Below, in pieces: positions 7,323 through 15,750 of a stretch of DNA of 32,369 nt. The notes under the pieces are model-generated. The model was not told the origin of the DNA, did no database searches, and saw nothing but the letters and a program-made list of their open reading frames with translations. Position 1 is the stretch's first letter. Every line of letters starts with the position of its first letter. The position numbers and the translations under genes were made by a program. Source of the stretch: Alphaproteobacteria bacterium (lineage in GTDB: Bacteria > Pseudomonadota > Alphaproteobacteria > Micropepsales > Micropepsaceae); contig JAFAWQ010000037.1 in the NCBI GenBank assembly GCA_019241645.1, positions 1 to 32,369 on the forward strand, in the 5' to 3' direction.

Positions 7323-8168
7323 TCAGACCGCCAAGTTGTCGATCAGGCGGGTGGTGCCGATTTTGGCGGCGGCGAGGATGCGGGCGGGGCGGTCGAGCGT
7401 TTCGATATGTGCCAGCGTTTCGGCATCCCGGACCGCGACGTAGTCGACGCCGCTGAAGCCGGCGCGGAAGAGGGCCTCGCGGCCCTCGATCTCGAGTGCG
7501 GCGACGCGTTCGCCTTGTTGAACCTTCTTATTAATGTCTCGAAGTACGATATTGAGCTGACTGGCAATTTTGCGTTCGTCGAGCGATAGGTAAGCGTTAC
7601 GGGAGGACATCGCTAGGCCATCTGGCTCGCGCATTGTTTCGCCGGCCAGGATCTCGAGGGGCAGGCCGAGATCGGTGACAAGGCGGCGAATCACCAGCAG
7701 CTGCTGATAGTCCTTTTCGCCGAAGGTGGCTTCGTCCGGCATCACCGCGATCAGCAGCTTGGCCACCACCGTCGCGACACCAGAAAAAAAGTGCGGCCGG
7801 AAATCGGATTCCAGCCCCAGCGCCGGTCCCCCAACCTCAATGCGCGTGGCAAAGCCGTCCGGATACATCTCCCCCACAGATGGAGCGAACACCACATCAG
7901 CAAGGCCGCCGAGCTTGGCGCAATCCGATTCGAACGTTCGCGGATAGCGGGCAAAATCCTCATTTGGCCCGAACTGCGTCGGATTCACGAAGATACTCAC
8001 CACGCTCAGTCCACTGCGCGCCCGGCTTTCGCGTACAAGGCTCAAATGCCCGTCATGCAGCGCCCCCATGGTAGGAACCAGCCCGATCCGCTGACCTTCT
8101 TTCCGCGCCGTTGCAAGACGCGCCCGCAACTCGGCAACGGTGCTGACAATGTCCGGCTGGCCGCCCAT
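7323..8168 (-). CDS. panC: Pantothenate synthetase
   Basis: This 281-residue enzyme joins pantoate and beta-alanine with ATP to give pantothenate, the precursor of coenzyme A, in the cytosol. It has the nucleotidyltransferase HxGH motif (VPTMGALHDGHLSLV, H38 and H41). It also has the pantoate-binding FVNPTQFGPNEDF segment and the KMSKS-like region DGLAMSSRNAYLS. Length is normal. panB and panD are not in the window. The gene is convergent with the DUF1489 gene, with one base between the stop codons, and divergent from putA across about 70 bases that must hold both promoters. Confidence 0.96.
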   Translation of the reverse strand: MGGQPDIVSTVAELRARLATARKEGQRIGLVPTMGALHDGHLSLVRESRARSGLSVVSIFVNPTQFGPNEDFARYPRTFESDCAKLGGLADVVFAPSVGEMYPDGFATRIEVGGPALGLESDFRPHFFSGVATVVAKLLIAVMPDEATFGEKDYQQLLVIRRLVTDLGLPLEILAGETMREPDGLAMSSRNAYLSLDERKIASQLNIVLRDINKKVQQGERVAALEIEGREALFRAGFSGVDYVAVRDAETLAHIETLDRPARILAAAKIGTTRLIDNLAV

Positions 8169-8238
8169 GCCGTCACATTAGCGCGGGAGCGCGTCCAAGG
8201 GCTAGAAATCAGGGCTACTTTCCAGCACACAGCCCGCC

Positions 8239-11200
8239 ATGAACAGTTTCCGTAAGGCTATTTCCGACGCCTTCCTCGCCGATGAAGACAGTTTCGTCGA
8301 AGGCCTGATACCCAAGGCGCGCCTCTCACCCGCTGAGCGCTGTGCTACGGAAGCGCTCGCCCGTGAACTCGTCACCCGCATCCGCTCAGCCAAGGACAAG
8401 GGCAGCGGCATCGATGCTTTCACCCAGGAATATGCGCTCTCCAGCGAAGAGGGCGTGGTGCTGATGTGTCTGGCCGAGTCCCTCCTTCGGGTACCCGACG
8501 CTGCCACCGCCGACCGGCTGATTAAGGACAAGATCGCGTCAGCCGACTGGTCACGCCACAAGAACAAGTCGGACTCGTTGTTCGTCAATGCCTCGACCTT
8601 CGCGCTGATGCTCACCGGGCGTGTGCTGGCACTGGATGAAACCGCGAAATGGGACCTTCCGGGTATCTGGAAAAAGCTGGTGGCGCGCTCCGGCGAGCCT
8701 GTAATCCGCAATGCCGTGGCCTACGCCATGCGCATTCTGGGGCGGCAGTTCGTGCTTGGCCGTTCGATCGAGGAGGCCCTGAAACGCGCTCGGGAGCATT
8801 CGGATCAAGGCTATCGGTTCTCGTTCGATATGCTGGGCGAGGCCGCCTTCACCAGGCACGATGCCGCGCGGTACTACGCATCCTACCGCGATGCGCTGGC
8901 GACGATTGCGCACGCGTTCCCCGATCGCGGCGAACCGGTATTCGAGCGCCCCAGCATCTCGGTGAAGCTGTCGGCGCTGCACCCGCGCTACGAATGGCTC
9001 AAGCGCGAGCGCATCATGGCCGAGTTGCTGCCGCAGTTGGTGGCGCTCGGCGCGCAGGCACGGGCCGCCAATCTGGCGCTTACCATCGACGCCGAAGAAG
9101 CCGAGCGCCTCGACCTAATGCTCGACGTTTTCGAGGCGATGGGAGAGGCGCCGGAGCTGCGCCGCTGGAATGGCCTGGGACTCGTCGTGCAGGGCTACCA
9201 GAAGCGCGCGCTGCCGGTGATCGCCTGGTTGGCCGATCTCGCCAAACGGCAGGATCGGCGAATTCCCGTACGCTTGGTGAAAGGCGCCTACTGGGACACC
9301 GAGATCAAACGCGCGCAGGAATTGGGGCTGGCCGACTATCCGGTGTTCACGCGCAAAGCCGCGACCGACACCTCATATCTGGCGGCAGCCCGCGCGCTGT
9401 TTGCGGCCGGCGACTCGATCTATCCGCAATTTGCCACCCACAATGCGCACTCGCTTGCAGCCGTGCAGGTGTTCGCCGCCGAGCGCGCGGATTTTGAGTA
9501 TCAGCGCCTGCACGGAATGGGTGAAGCGTTGCACGGCCTATATCGCGATATCCGCAAGGACTCTGGTGGCGCCGGCACGCGCATCTACGCGCCAGTCGGC
9601 ACTCATGAGGACCTGCTCGCCTATCTGGTAAGGCGCCTGCTGGAGAACGGCGCCAACACTTCGTTCGTAAACCGTTTGGCCGATGACGACGCGCCGATCG
9701 AGGAAATCATCGCCGATCCGGTCGAGCGGTTGCTGACGAAACATCCGCTCCGCAATCCGAGTATTCCAAAACCGGTCGAATTGCTTCCCGACCGGAAAAA
9801 CTCTTCCGGGTTCCTGTGGAGCGATCCGGCGATAGCGGCACCAATCGAGGAAGCGATGCATGCGGCGCTCAGGAACCCGCAAACCGCGGGACCAATCGTT
9901 TCAGGAAAAGAACCAACGCATCTCAAGCATCCGGTGTTCGATCCTTCGGATCGCAGACGCCAAATCGGCGAAGTTTCCGAAGTCACCGATGACGACGTAA
10001 AGGCCGCGCTGGAAGCCGCGTGTGGCGCGCAACACGAATGGAATTCGCTGGGCGGCGATGCGCGGGCCAAAATCCTGGAGCGCTCCGCCGATTTGTTCGA
10101 GGAAAACCGCACGCACCTCATGGCGATTGCGGTGCGGGAAGGCGGCAAGACCTTGCAGAACGCACTCGGCGAAGTGCGCGAAGCTGTCGACCTGCTGCGC
10201 TACTACGCCCATCAGGCCCGCGCGAAATTCGAGCAGCCGATTCAGCTACCGGGCCCCACCGGCGAGTCCAACGAGCTATCGCTGCATGGCCGCGGGCCTT
10301 TCTTCTGCGTGGCGCCATGGAATTTTCCACTAGCAATCTTCGGCGGGCAGGTGGCCGGTGCGCTTGCCGCTGGTTGCACTGTACTTGCGAAGCCGGCAGA
10401 GCGCACGCCACTGATCGCGGCAGCGGCCATTCGGCTGATGCATCGGGCCGGCGTGCCGGAAGAGGCGCTGCACCTGTTGCCCGGCCGCGGATCGAAGATC
10501 GGCCGCATCGTGTTGTCGGACAACCGTCTCGCGGGCGTCGCCTTCACCGGCTCGACAGAAACAGCGGTCACCATCAATCGTGCACTGGCCGCACGCGACG
10601 GGGCGCTGCCCGCCATCGTCGCCGAAACCGGCGGCATGAATGCCATGATCGTGGATTCCACGGCGTTGCCGGAGCAGGTGGCGCGCGACGTGAACGCCTC
10701 TGCGTTCGACAGCGCCGGCCAGCGCTGCAGCGCCCTGCGCGTGCTGTTCCTGCAGGACGATACCGCGGACAAGATGCAAGAGATGATCCTGGGCGCGATG
10801 GACGAGCTCACGCTCGGCGATCCGTTCGAACTTTCCACCGACATCGGCCCCGTGATCGACGAACAGGCGCGCGACGGTTTGCAGCAGCACGCCGACAAGA
10901 TGACACAAGAGGCAAAGCTGTTGCGCAAGCTACCCGTGGATGTCTCGCTGAAAGACGGCGTGTTCTTCCCGCCGCATGTGTTTGCCATCGAGTCCATCGG
11001 TCAGCTGAAGCGGGAGGTGTTCGGGCCGATTCTGCATATCGTCCGCTATTCGGCCGACCGCCTTGGCGAGGTGTGCGATGCCATCAACGCCACGGGATAT
11101 GGGCTTACGCTAGGCATCCACAGCCGCATCGACGACACGGCAAAATTAATCCGCGACCGCGTGCAAGTGGGCAATGTGTATGTGAACCGCAACCAGATCG

Positions 11201-11376
11201 GCGCCGTGGTGGGCGTGCAGCCGTTTGGTGGCGAGGGCCTATCCGGTACCGGCCCAAAAGCCGGCGGGCCGCACTACCTGCTGCGGTTCGCGCTGGAGCG
11301 CACCTACACCGTCAACACCACCGCTGCCGGCGGCAACGCGTCCCTCCTCGCTGGCGGGGCCGGCGACGGGATTTGA
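8239..11376 (+). CDS. putA: Bifunctional proline dehydrogenase / glutamate-semialdehyde dehydrogenase
   Basis: This 1045-residue enzyme oxidises proline to glutamate in two steps at the membrane face, passing electrons to the quinone pool. An N-terminal helical part leads into the FAD-binding proline dehydrogenase barrel, with VKGAYWDTEIK and QRLHGMGEALH. The NAD-dependent aldehyde dehydrogenase half shows APWNFPLAIF, FTGSTETA and the catalytic cysteine C830 in SAGQRCSALRV. It lacks the N-terminal ribbon-helix-helix DNA-binding domain and the long C-terminal extension of enterobacterial PutA (about 1320 residues). So it should be an enzyme only, not its own repressor. The ATG has only a weak ribosome site. 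Control probably depends on a separate regulator outside the window. Confidence 0.96.
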   Translation: MNSFRKAISDAFLADEDSFVEGLIPKARLSPAERCATEALARELVTRIRSAKDKGSGIDAFTQEYALSSEEGVVLMCLAESLLRVPDAATADRLIKDKIASADWSRHKNKSDSLFVNASTFALMLTGRVLALDETAKWDLPGIWKKLVARSGEPVIRNAVAYAMRILGRQFVLGRSIEEALKRAREHSDQGYRFSFDMLGEAAFTRHDAARYYASYRDALATIAHAFPDRGEPVFERPSISVKLSALHPRYEWLKRERIMAELLPQLVALGAQARAANLALTIDAEEAERLDLMLDVFEAMGEAPELRRWNGLGLVVQGYQKRALPVIAWLADLAKRQDRRIPVRLVKGAYWDTEIKRAQELGLADYPVFTRKAATDTSYLAAARALFAAGDSIYPQFATHNAHSLAAVQVFAAERADFEYQRLHGMGEALHGLYRDIRKDSGGAGTRIYAPVGTHEDLLAYLVRRLLENGANTSFVNRLADDDAPIEEIIADPVERLLTKHPLRNPSIPKPVELLPDRKNSSGFLWSDPAIAAPIEEAMHAALRNPQTAGPIVSGKEPTHLKHPVFDPSDRRRQIGEVSEVTDDDVKAALEAACGAQHEWNSLGGDARAKILERSADLFEENRTHLMAIAVREGGKTLQNALGEVREAVDLLRYYAHQARAKFEQPIQLPGPTGESNELSLHGRGPFFCVAPWNFPLAIFGGQVAGALAAGCTVLAKPAERTPLIAAAAIRLMHRAGVPEEALHLLPGRGSKIGRIVLSDNRLAGVAFTGSTETAVTINRALAARDGALPAIVAETGGMNAMIVDSTALPEQVARDVNASAFDSAGQRCSALRVLFLQDDTADKMQEMILGAMDELTLGDPFELSTDIGPVIDEQARDGLQQHADKMTQEAKLLRKLPVDVSLKDGVFFPPHVFAIESIGQLKREVFGPILHIVRYSADRLGEVCDAINATGYGLTLGIHSRIDDTAKLIRDRVQVGNVYVNRNQIGAVVGVQPFGGEGLSGTGPKAGGPHYLLRFALERTYTVNTTAAGGNASLLAGGAGDGI

Positions 11377-11448
11377 CCCTGACTTCAATCGCGTCGCGCG
11401 CCTGAAGTGAATACAATGCAAAGCGAGTCGCAGTTGGGCGGTTAACGC

Positions 11449-12258
11449 GTGGCCCATGTCATCGTGTTCGGGAACGAGAAGGGCGGTTCGGGGAAGACCA
11501 CCGCCGCCGTTCATGTCGCTGTGGCGCTGGCACGAGAGGGACGCCGCGTCGGGATTATCGATCTGGATGTACGGCAGAAGAGTTTTAGCCGTTATTTGGA
11601 AAACCGCACTGCCTGGCAAGCCAGAAGTAGCGGCGACCTGTTCTCACCGGAACTTATAGAACCGAGTAATTCAAATAACTTAAAAGACGTTCTGGAAGCG
11701 TTTTCTCAGCAGTTGGACGAGGCGGCGCAGAGGTTCGAATTTCTGCTGATCGACACGCCCGGCGCCGATACCCCGCTCTCCCGCGCCGCTCACGCAGCAG
11801 CCGACACGCTGGTGACCCCCCTCAACGACAGCTTTGTCGATTTCGATCTGTTCGCGCGCATCGATCCGACCACGTTCGAGATCAAAGGCCCGAGCGTTTA
11901 CAGCGACTTCGTCTGGGATTGCCGCAAGCGTCGCCTCATGGCGAAAAAACCTGCTCTCGACTGGATCGTCATGCGCAACCGCGTGGCTGCTACCGAGGCG
12001 CGCAACAAGAAGCGGCTGGCGGATGCCGTTTCCACCTTGGCGCAGCGAATCGGCTTTCGGGCCATCAAGGGCTTTGGCGAACGGGTGATCTTCCGGGAAC
12101 TGTTCCCCATGGGTCTGACCATGCTCGACTTGCCACAGCCGGGCCTGAGCGTGTCGCTCTCCATGTCCACGCTTGCCGCGCGGCAGGAGGTCCGTGAGCT
12201 GGTCCACGCCCTTGGCCTTCCGCAACCTGCCCGGCAACCCGTGTCGCTGGCTGGGTAG
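11449..12258 (+). CDS. mipZ: Division-plane positioning ATPase MipZ
   Basis: This 269-residue protein is a ParA/MinD-type ATPase. In alphaproteobacteria, MipZ forms a gradient from the pole-bound ParB complex and blocks FtsZ assembly away from midcell. The deviant Walker A motif KGGSGKTTAA starts at residue 11. IIDLDVRQKSFSRYLENR follows at about residues 40-57, and LLIDTPGADTPLSR supplies the Walker B region. The conserved C-terminal GFGERVIFRELFPMGLTMLD is characteristic of MipZ and separates it from ordinary ParA. The start is a GTG at 11449. A VWA protein and a J-domain protein follow on the same strand. ParAB itself is not in the window. Confidence 0.93.
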   Translation: MAHVIVFGNEKGGSGKTTAAVHVAVALAREGRRVGIIDLDVRQKSFSRYLENRTAWQARSSGDLFSPELIEPSNSNNLKDVLEAFSQQLDEAAQRFEFLLIDTPGADTPLSRAAHAAADTLVTPLNDSFVDFDLFARIDPTTFEIKGPSVYSDFVWDCRKRRLMAKKPALDWIVMRNRVAATEARNKKRLADAVSTLAQRIGFRAIKGFGERVIFRELFPMGLTMLDLPQPGLSVSLSMSTLAARQEVRELVHALGLPQPARQPVSLAG

Positions 12259-12307
12259 GCTTGGAATTTCATCTCCGAATGCCGAGATTCATGTGAACGG
12301 AGGGATC

Positions 12308-13012
12308 ATGGCGAATCTGCCCGTCAAACGTTCATCGTCCAAGGATATTGCCACGTTTCTCCATGCGGCGGCCCACACCCCAACGCTGGCACAGGTGAAG
12401 GGGAGGCTGATTTTTGCCGTGGACGCCACTATGAGCCGGCAGCTCACATGGGATGCGGCCACGGAAATTCAGAGCGAAATGTTCGAGGTCGCGCAATCCA
12501 TCGGCGGGCTTGGCGTGCAACTCGTCTACTTCCGCGGACGGGGCGATTTCGAGGCTAGCGAGTGGACCACCACGCCGGCGGCGTTGGCGTCAAGGATGCG
12601 GCGGGTCGGCACGCGCAGCGGCTTTACGCAGCTTCGCCGGGTGCTGTTGCATGCGGCGCAGGAAGCCCGGCGGACCAGGGTTGGTGCGCTGGTCTATGTC
12701 GGCGATTCCTTCGAGGAAAACCCGGGTGTGGTCGCCAGCGAAGCAGGCGCGCTGGCGTTGCTTGGGGTTCCCGCTTTCATGTTTCATGAGGGGAACGATC
12801 CCAATGCGGCTGCAATGTTTCGCGAGATCGCGCGGCTCACGCACGGAGTCTATGCGCGTTTCGATTCCGGCGCGGCTCGGCAGTTGCGAGATCTTCTGCG
12901 CGCCGCGGCGGTTTATGCCGCGGGCGGCGGTGCGGCGCTCCACCGCTTCGCTGAAATGCAGGGTGGGGAAGTGTTGCGACTCGCGCGTTCCATCGGCACA
13001 AAACCCGAATGA
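12308..13012 (+). CDS. VWA-like domain protein between mipZ and a J-domain gene
   Basis: This 234-residue soluble protein has a von Willebrand A-like fold. A metal-site motif of the DxTxS type is visible at D39, T41 and S43 (FAVDATMSRQ). A second threonine in SGFTQLRRVLLHA and an aspartate in VYVGDSFEENP stand where the other metal ligands are expected. The start ATG at 12308 follows a strong GGAGG. The last codons overlap the next gene (ATGA), so it is made together with the membrane-anchored J-domain protein. Its job is not known. The layout suggests a binding or scaffold protein that works with the J-protein, possibly in cell-envelope or division control, but this is inference. Confidence 0.8.
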   Translation: MANLPVKRSSSKDIATFLHAAAHTPTLAQVKGRLIFAVDATMSRQLTWDAATEIQSEMFEVAQSIGGLGVQLVYFRGRGDFEASEWTTTPAALASRMRRVGTRSGFTQLRRVLLHAAQEARRTRVGALVYVGDSFEENPGVVASEAGALALLGVPAFMFHEGNDPNAAAMFREIARLTHGVYARFDSGAARQLRDLLRAAAVYAAGGGAALHRFAEMQGGEVLRLARSIGTKPE

Positions 13013-13728
13013 TCGATCTATTGATTGGCGCCGTCGCGCTGATCCTTGTTCTGATACTATTGCACGGCTTCACCCGCGCGGATCCCAAATCGCTGGCGAA
13101 AGGCTTGCGGTATTTGAGTGCCGGGGCGCTGGCGCTCGCAGCAGCGTTCTTTCTGGTGCGCGGGATTGTTCCCGCCGCCGTCCTGCTCGGGAGCGTGGCC
13201 TATGGGGTGTTTACCCAGGGTCGCATGTGGCCGGGCGGCTGGCCCCAGTGGCATTCCGCGGGTCCGCGAACGCAAGCCCGGCAAACCACGCGGGTCGCCA
13301 CGGATTGGGTGGATATAGAACTCGATCACGACACCGGCGAAATGGGTGGGCGCGTGCTGAAGGGGGCATTCGCCGGCAAATCGCTGCACCGGTTGACCGA
13401 TGATGAGGCGCTGCGATTTTACGGTGAGGCTGGTATCGCGGATCCGGAAACCGCGCGCCTGATCGAAGCGTGGCTGGATCGCCGCCTCGGCGCAGACTGG
13501 CGGATGAAGACGGGTGAGAAAACGGCTTCATCGGCACAAGGTCCGGGCAGCAGCTCAAGAATGACTCGCGACGAGGCCTTGCGCGTACTAGGCCTTTCCA
13601 AAGAAAGCAGCGAAGAAGAAATCCGCGACGCCTACAAGCGATTGATGATGAACCTTCATCCCGATCGCGGCGGCACCGATTACCTCGCTGCCAAGATAAA
13701 CGAAGCCAAGGACGTGCTTCTCGGTTAG
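13009..13728 (+). CDS. Membrane-anchored DnaJ-domain protein
   Basis: This 239-residue protein has an N-terminal transmembrane helix (residues 1-20, MIDLLIGAVALILVLILLHG) and a second hydrophobic stretch near 38-65. A soluble middle follows and then a C-terminal J domain. The HPD signature that stimulates Hsp70 is at residues 217-219 (MNLHPDRGGTDYLAAKINEA). A J domain placed at the C-terminus after a membrane anchor resembles Pam18/Tim14-type and alphaproteobacterial DjlA-like proteins. It should recruit DnaK to the membrane. It overlaps the VWA gene by four bases at its start and the convergent carboxypeptidase gene by four bases at its end. Confidence 0.87.
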   Translation: MIDLLIGAVALILVLILLHGFTRADPKSLAKGLRYLSAGALALAAAFFLVRGIVPAAVLLGSVAYGVFTQGRMWPGGWPQWHSAGPRTQARQTTRVATDWVDIELDHDTGEMGGRVLKGAFAGKSLHRLTDDEALRFYGEAGIADPETARLIEAWLDRRLGADWRMKTGEKTASSAQGPGSSSRMTRDEALRVLGLSKESSEEEIRDAYKRLMMNLHPDRGGTDYLAAKINEAKDVLLG

Positions 13729-15470
13729 CGCGCCAGCGTCGCAGGGAAGCAGGTGTGGCCGTTCCGGAGAAGCCTCGTGCAGATCGAGCGTGCTTCCGCT
13801 TCGACGAAAGTTCCGAAGCGGGCGCGGAACATCGTTTTGCCATCAGTGCCGGTGAAAGGAACGATGATCCGGTCCGCCTGGGCGAACATGCCCATCGACC
13901 GTTGCGCATAGGCAGCAAGCTGGGCTCGCGCTGTCGGCACATCGCCAAACGCTCCGATCTGCACGGTCCAACTGCGATCCGCGAGGGCGGAAGTAGAACC
14001 GGCAACGAATCTCGCGGCCGTTGATGCGGGAGTCTGGCCAGCCATATTCTTATCCCGGGGAGACGGCGCGATCTGGGGCAGCGATGATGTTTGATAGCTC
14101 GCGGGGGGCATCGGGACAGCATTGTCGCGCGGCATGGGCGTGACGCTCGGAACGTTGGTATTAACCGGCGCAGATTTCGGGAAGCTCACCTGCGCAGGGG
14201 CCGACAACATCGCCAAATTCGTGGTATGGTTCGACGGCGGAACACCGGATGGTGCGGCGGTGCGGACGGGTTGCGCGCCAACCTGGGGCTTGGGCGGGGT
14301 CGTATTGATGATCTTGGCGATCTCGTCATCATCCGTCCGCGTTTCGGCGGCCTCTTCGTCCAGTTCTCCGCCACGCGACGCAACGGCGGCGTAGGACTGC
14401 ATCGCGCTTTGCGGCGGCGGCTGGCTGCTGCCAAACTGGAACCCTGCGATCACCGGAGCGCTGGCAGAACTCTGGGCCACGCTCTGCCAAGGCACTTCGG
14501 CGCGCGCCACGAGCGCCGGTTGCATGCTGATCTGCGCGAACGTCCAGTCCAGCAACCGCATCATTTCCGCATCGCGTCGGCGCGCGGTGTAGCCGCCCAT
14601 CACGACACCAATCACGTGTGCGCCGTTTCGCACGACAGAGGATACCAGATTGAATCCGGAGGCGTTGGTGTAGCCGGTCTTGATGCCATCCGTGCCGGCA
14701 TAGCGGCCAAGCAGATTGTCATGACCCAGATGAACCCGGCCGCGATAGGTGAACCCGGGAAGCGAAAAATAGTGGAAGTACTGGGGGAAATCGTAGGCGA
14801 GGCGCCTTGCCAGAATGCCAAGGTCGGACGCTGTGGTAATCTGCCGGTCATCCGGAAGGCCGGAAGCGTTGTGATAGAACGTGTTTCGCATTCCAAGCTC
14901 GTGGGCCTTCTGGGTCATGAGCTCGGCAAAATGGGATTCGGTTCCACCGATCCCTTCCGCGATGGCGACGGCGATGTCGTTTGCAGACAGCACGACCGCC
15001 GCGCGGATGGCCATATCCACCGGCAGCCAATCGCCGGCCGGCAGGCCCAGTTTTGTCGGCTTTTGCCATGCCGCATGCTGGGAAATATAGATGGGCGAAT
15101 TGAGCGTGACCTGCCCCTTCTTCAGCGCGTCGAAGAGAAGGTACAGGGTCATCATCTTGGTCAGGGACGCGGGATGCCGCTGGGCGGAGGCGTTCCGGCC
15201 GTATAGAACCCGACCTGTGCGGCCATCGAGAACCAGTTCTGCATCCTTGGCAGGATCCGTGGGTGTGCCCCAATCGACAGCTGCCGGCCGCCGGTATGCG
15301 GGATGCCAATTGCTGTGTGCGGTCTTGTGCCAGGTCTTGTGGGTTGGGGCGCGGTGATGGGAGCGGGCAAGGGCAGGTTGCGCCAGACAGACGATGGCCA
15401 GAAGAATCGGCGCGGCGAGGCGGACCCAATCGGGCCGAAAGCTGGAATCGCCGCGACCTTGTCCTCTCAT
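13725..15470 (-). CDS. D-alanyl-D-alanine carboxypeptidase with C-terminal SPOR domain
   Basis: This 581-residue exported protein is a low-molecular-weight penicillin-binding protein of the DacA/DacF type that trims the terminal D-alanine from peptidoglycan pentapeptides. A signal peptide covers about residues 14-36. The three active-site motifs are S102-x-x-K105 (PASLTKMM), S162-A-N164 (VVLSANDIA) and K264-T-G266 (GIKTGYTN). A long proline/serine-rich linker leads to a C-terminal SPOR domain (SWTVQIGAFGDVPTARAQLA), which binds denuded glycan at the septum. I chose the ATG at 15470 because it places the signal peptide at the N-terminus; the frame extends to a TTG at 15539. It converges on the J-domain gene. 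A phased repeat lies upstream of it. Confidence 0.92.
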   Translation of the reverse strand: MRGQGRGDSSFRPDWVRLAAPILLAIVCLAQPALARSHHRAPTHKTWHKTAHSNWHPAYRRPAAVDWGTPTDPAKDAELVLDGRTGRVLYGRNASAQRHPASLTKMMTLYLLFDALKKGQVTLNSPIYISQHAAWQKPTKLGLPAGDWLPVDMAIRAAVVLSANDIAVAIAEGIGGTESHFAELMTQKAHELGMRNTFYHNASGLPDDRQITTASDLGILARRLAYDFPQYFHYFSLPGFTYRGRVHLGHDNLLGRYAGTDGIKTGYTNASGFNLVSSVVRNGAHVIGVVMGGYTARRRDAEMMRLLDWTFAQISMQPALVARAEVPWQSVAQSSASAPVIAGFQFGSSQPPPQSAMQSYAAVASRGGELDEEAAETRTDDDEIAKIINTTPPKPQVGAQPVRTAAPSGVPPSNHTTNLAMLSAPAQVSFPKSAPVNTNVPSVTPMPRDNAVPMPPASYQTSSLPQIAPSPRDKNMAGQTPASTAARFVAGSTSALADRSWTVQIGAFGDVPTARAQLAAYAQRSMGMFAQADRIIVPFTGTDGKTMFRARFGTFVEAEARSICTRLLRNGHTCFPATLAR

Positions 15471-15555
15471 ACCCAACACCAAGCGATCCGGTTTGCGAAG
15501 CCCTCGAGAAGAATGCGACCAAAATTCGGCACTTTGCAACCCATTGAAGGCAAAT

Positions 15556-15590
15556 TTACCTTATGTTACCGTTGTTTACCTTCCGTTAAC
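15556..15590. promoter_or_regulatory. Four phased TTACC/TTAAC repeats, candidate response-regulator (CtrA-like) site
   Basis: TTACC occurs at 15556, 15566 and 15576 and TTAAC at 15586, so four half-sites repeat at exactly 10 bases. The last two also read TTTA-N7-TTAAC, one mismatch from the CtrA consensus TTAA-N7-TTAA. The array lies in the gap between the divergent carboxypeptidase gene and phasin gene, 86-120 bases before the carboxypeptidase start. Helically phased direct repeats are typical of OmpR-family regulators such as CtrA. The pattern is seen directly; the regulator is inferred. Confidence 0.5.
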
Positions 15591-15653
15591 GTTTGTTCGC
15601 CCCATCGGCTTCCTGCTTGATCCGGCAAAAGGCGTTAATCGCACAGGATCCCC

Positions 15654-15683
15654 TTGACAGGCGTTATGCTGCACTGCATATAA
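15654..15683 (+). promoter_or_regulatory. Phasin gene promoter
   Basis: A perfect TTGACA (15654-15659) is followed after 18 bases by ATATAA (15678-15683), or after 17 by CATATA. It is the clearest sigma-70-type promoter in the window and points to the phasin gene, whose ATG is about 68 bases beyond the -10. The operator palindromes overlap the -10 and the likely start of transcription, so binding there would block the promoter. Confidence 0.7.
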
Positions 15684-15702
15684 CCCATGTTGCACTGCAA
15701 CA
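15670..15702. promoter_or_regulatory. Twin PhaR-like operators
   Basis: Two copies of the palindromic core TGCACTGCA are centred at 15674 and 15695, exactly 21 bases (two helical turns) apart. The downstream copy extends to a perfect 15-base palindrome, TGTTGCACTGCAACA (15688-15702). The polyhydroxybutyrate regulator PhaR of Paracoccus and Rhodobacter is known to bind CTGC-N3-4-GCAG-type sites before phasin genes. The upstream copy (CTGCACTGCAT) differs from that by one base. PhaR repression of this phasin promoter is the natural reading, though no phaR gene is in the window. Confidence 0.6.
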
Positions 15703-15750
15703 GGGATCGCGAGGTGCGGACCCGGCGGTGCTCTTGGAAAGGATCATCCA

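Noticed and set aside
10020..11405. 461-residue frame inside putA
   Set aside because: It is a shadow of putA in another frame, rich in Arg/Ala/Gly with no domain signal.
11377..11448. Possible hairpin terminator between putA and mipZ
   Set aside because: ACTTCA/TGAAGT arms are only six bases with a long loop and no T run, so it is not a convincing terminator.
14091..15206. 371-residue frame opposite the carboxypeptidase gene
   Set aside because: The opposite strand carries clear active-site motifs, signal peptide and SPOR domain; this frame has no family features.
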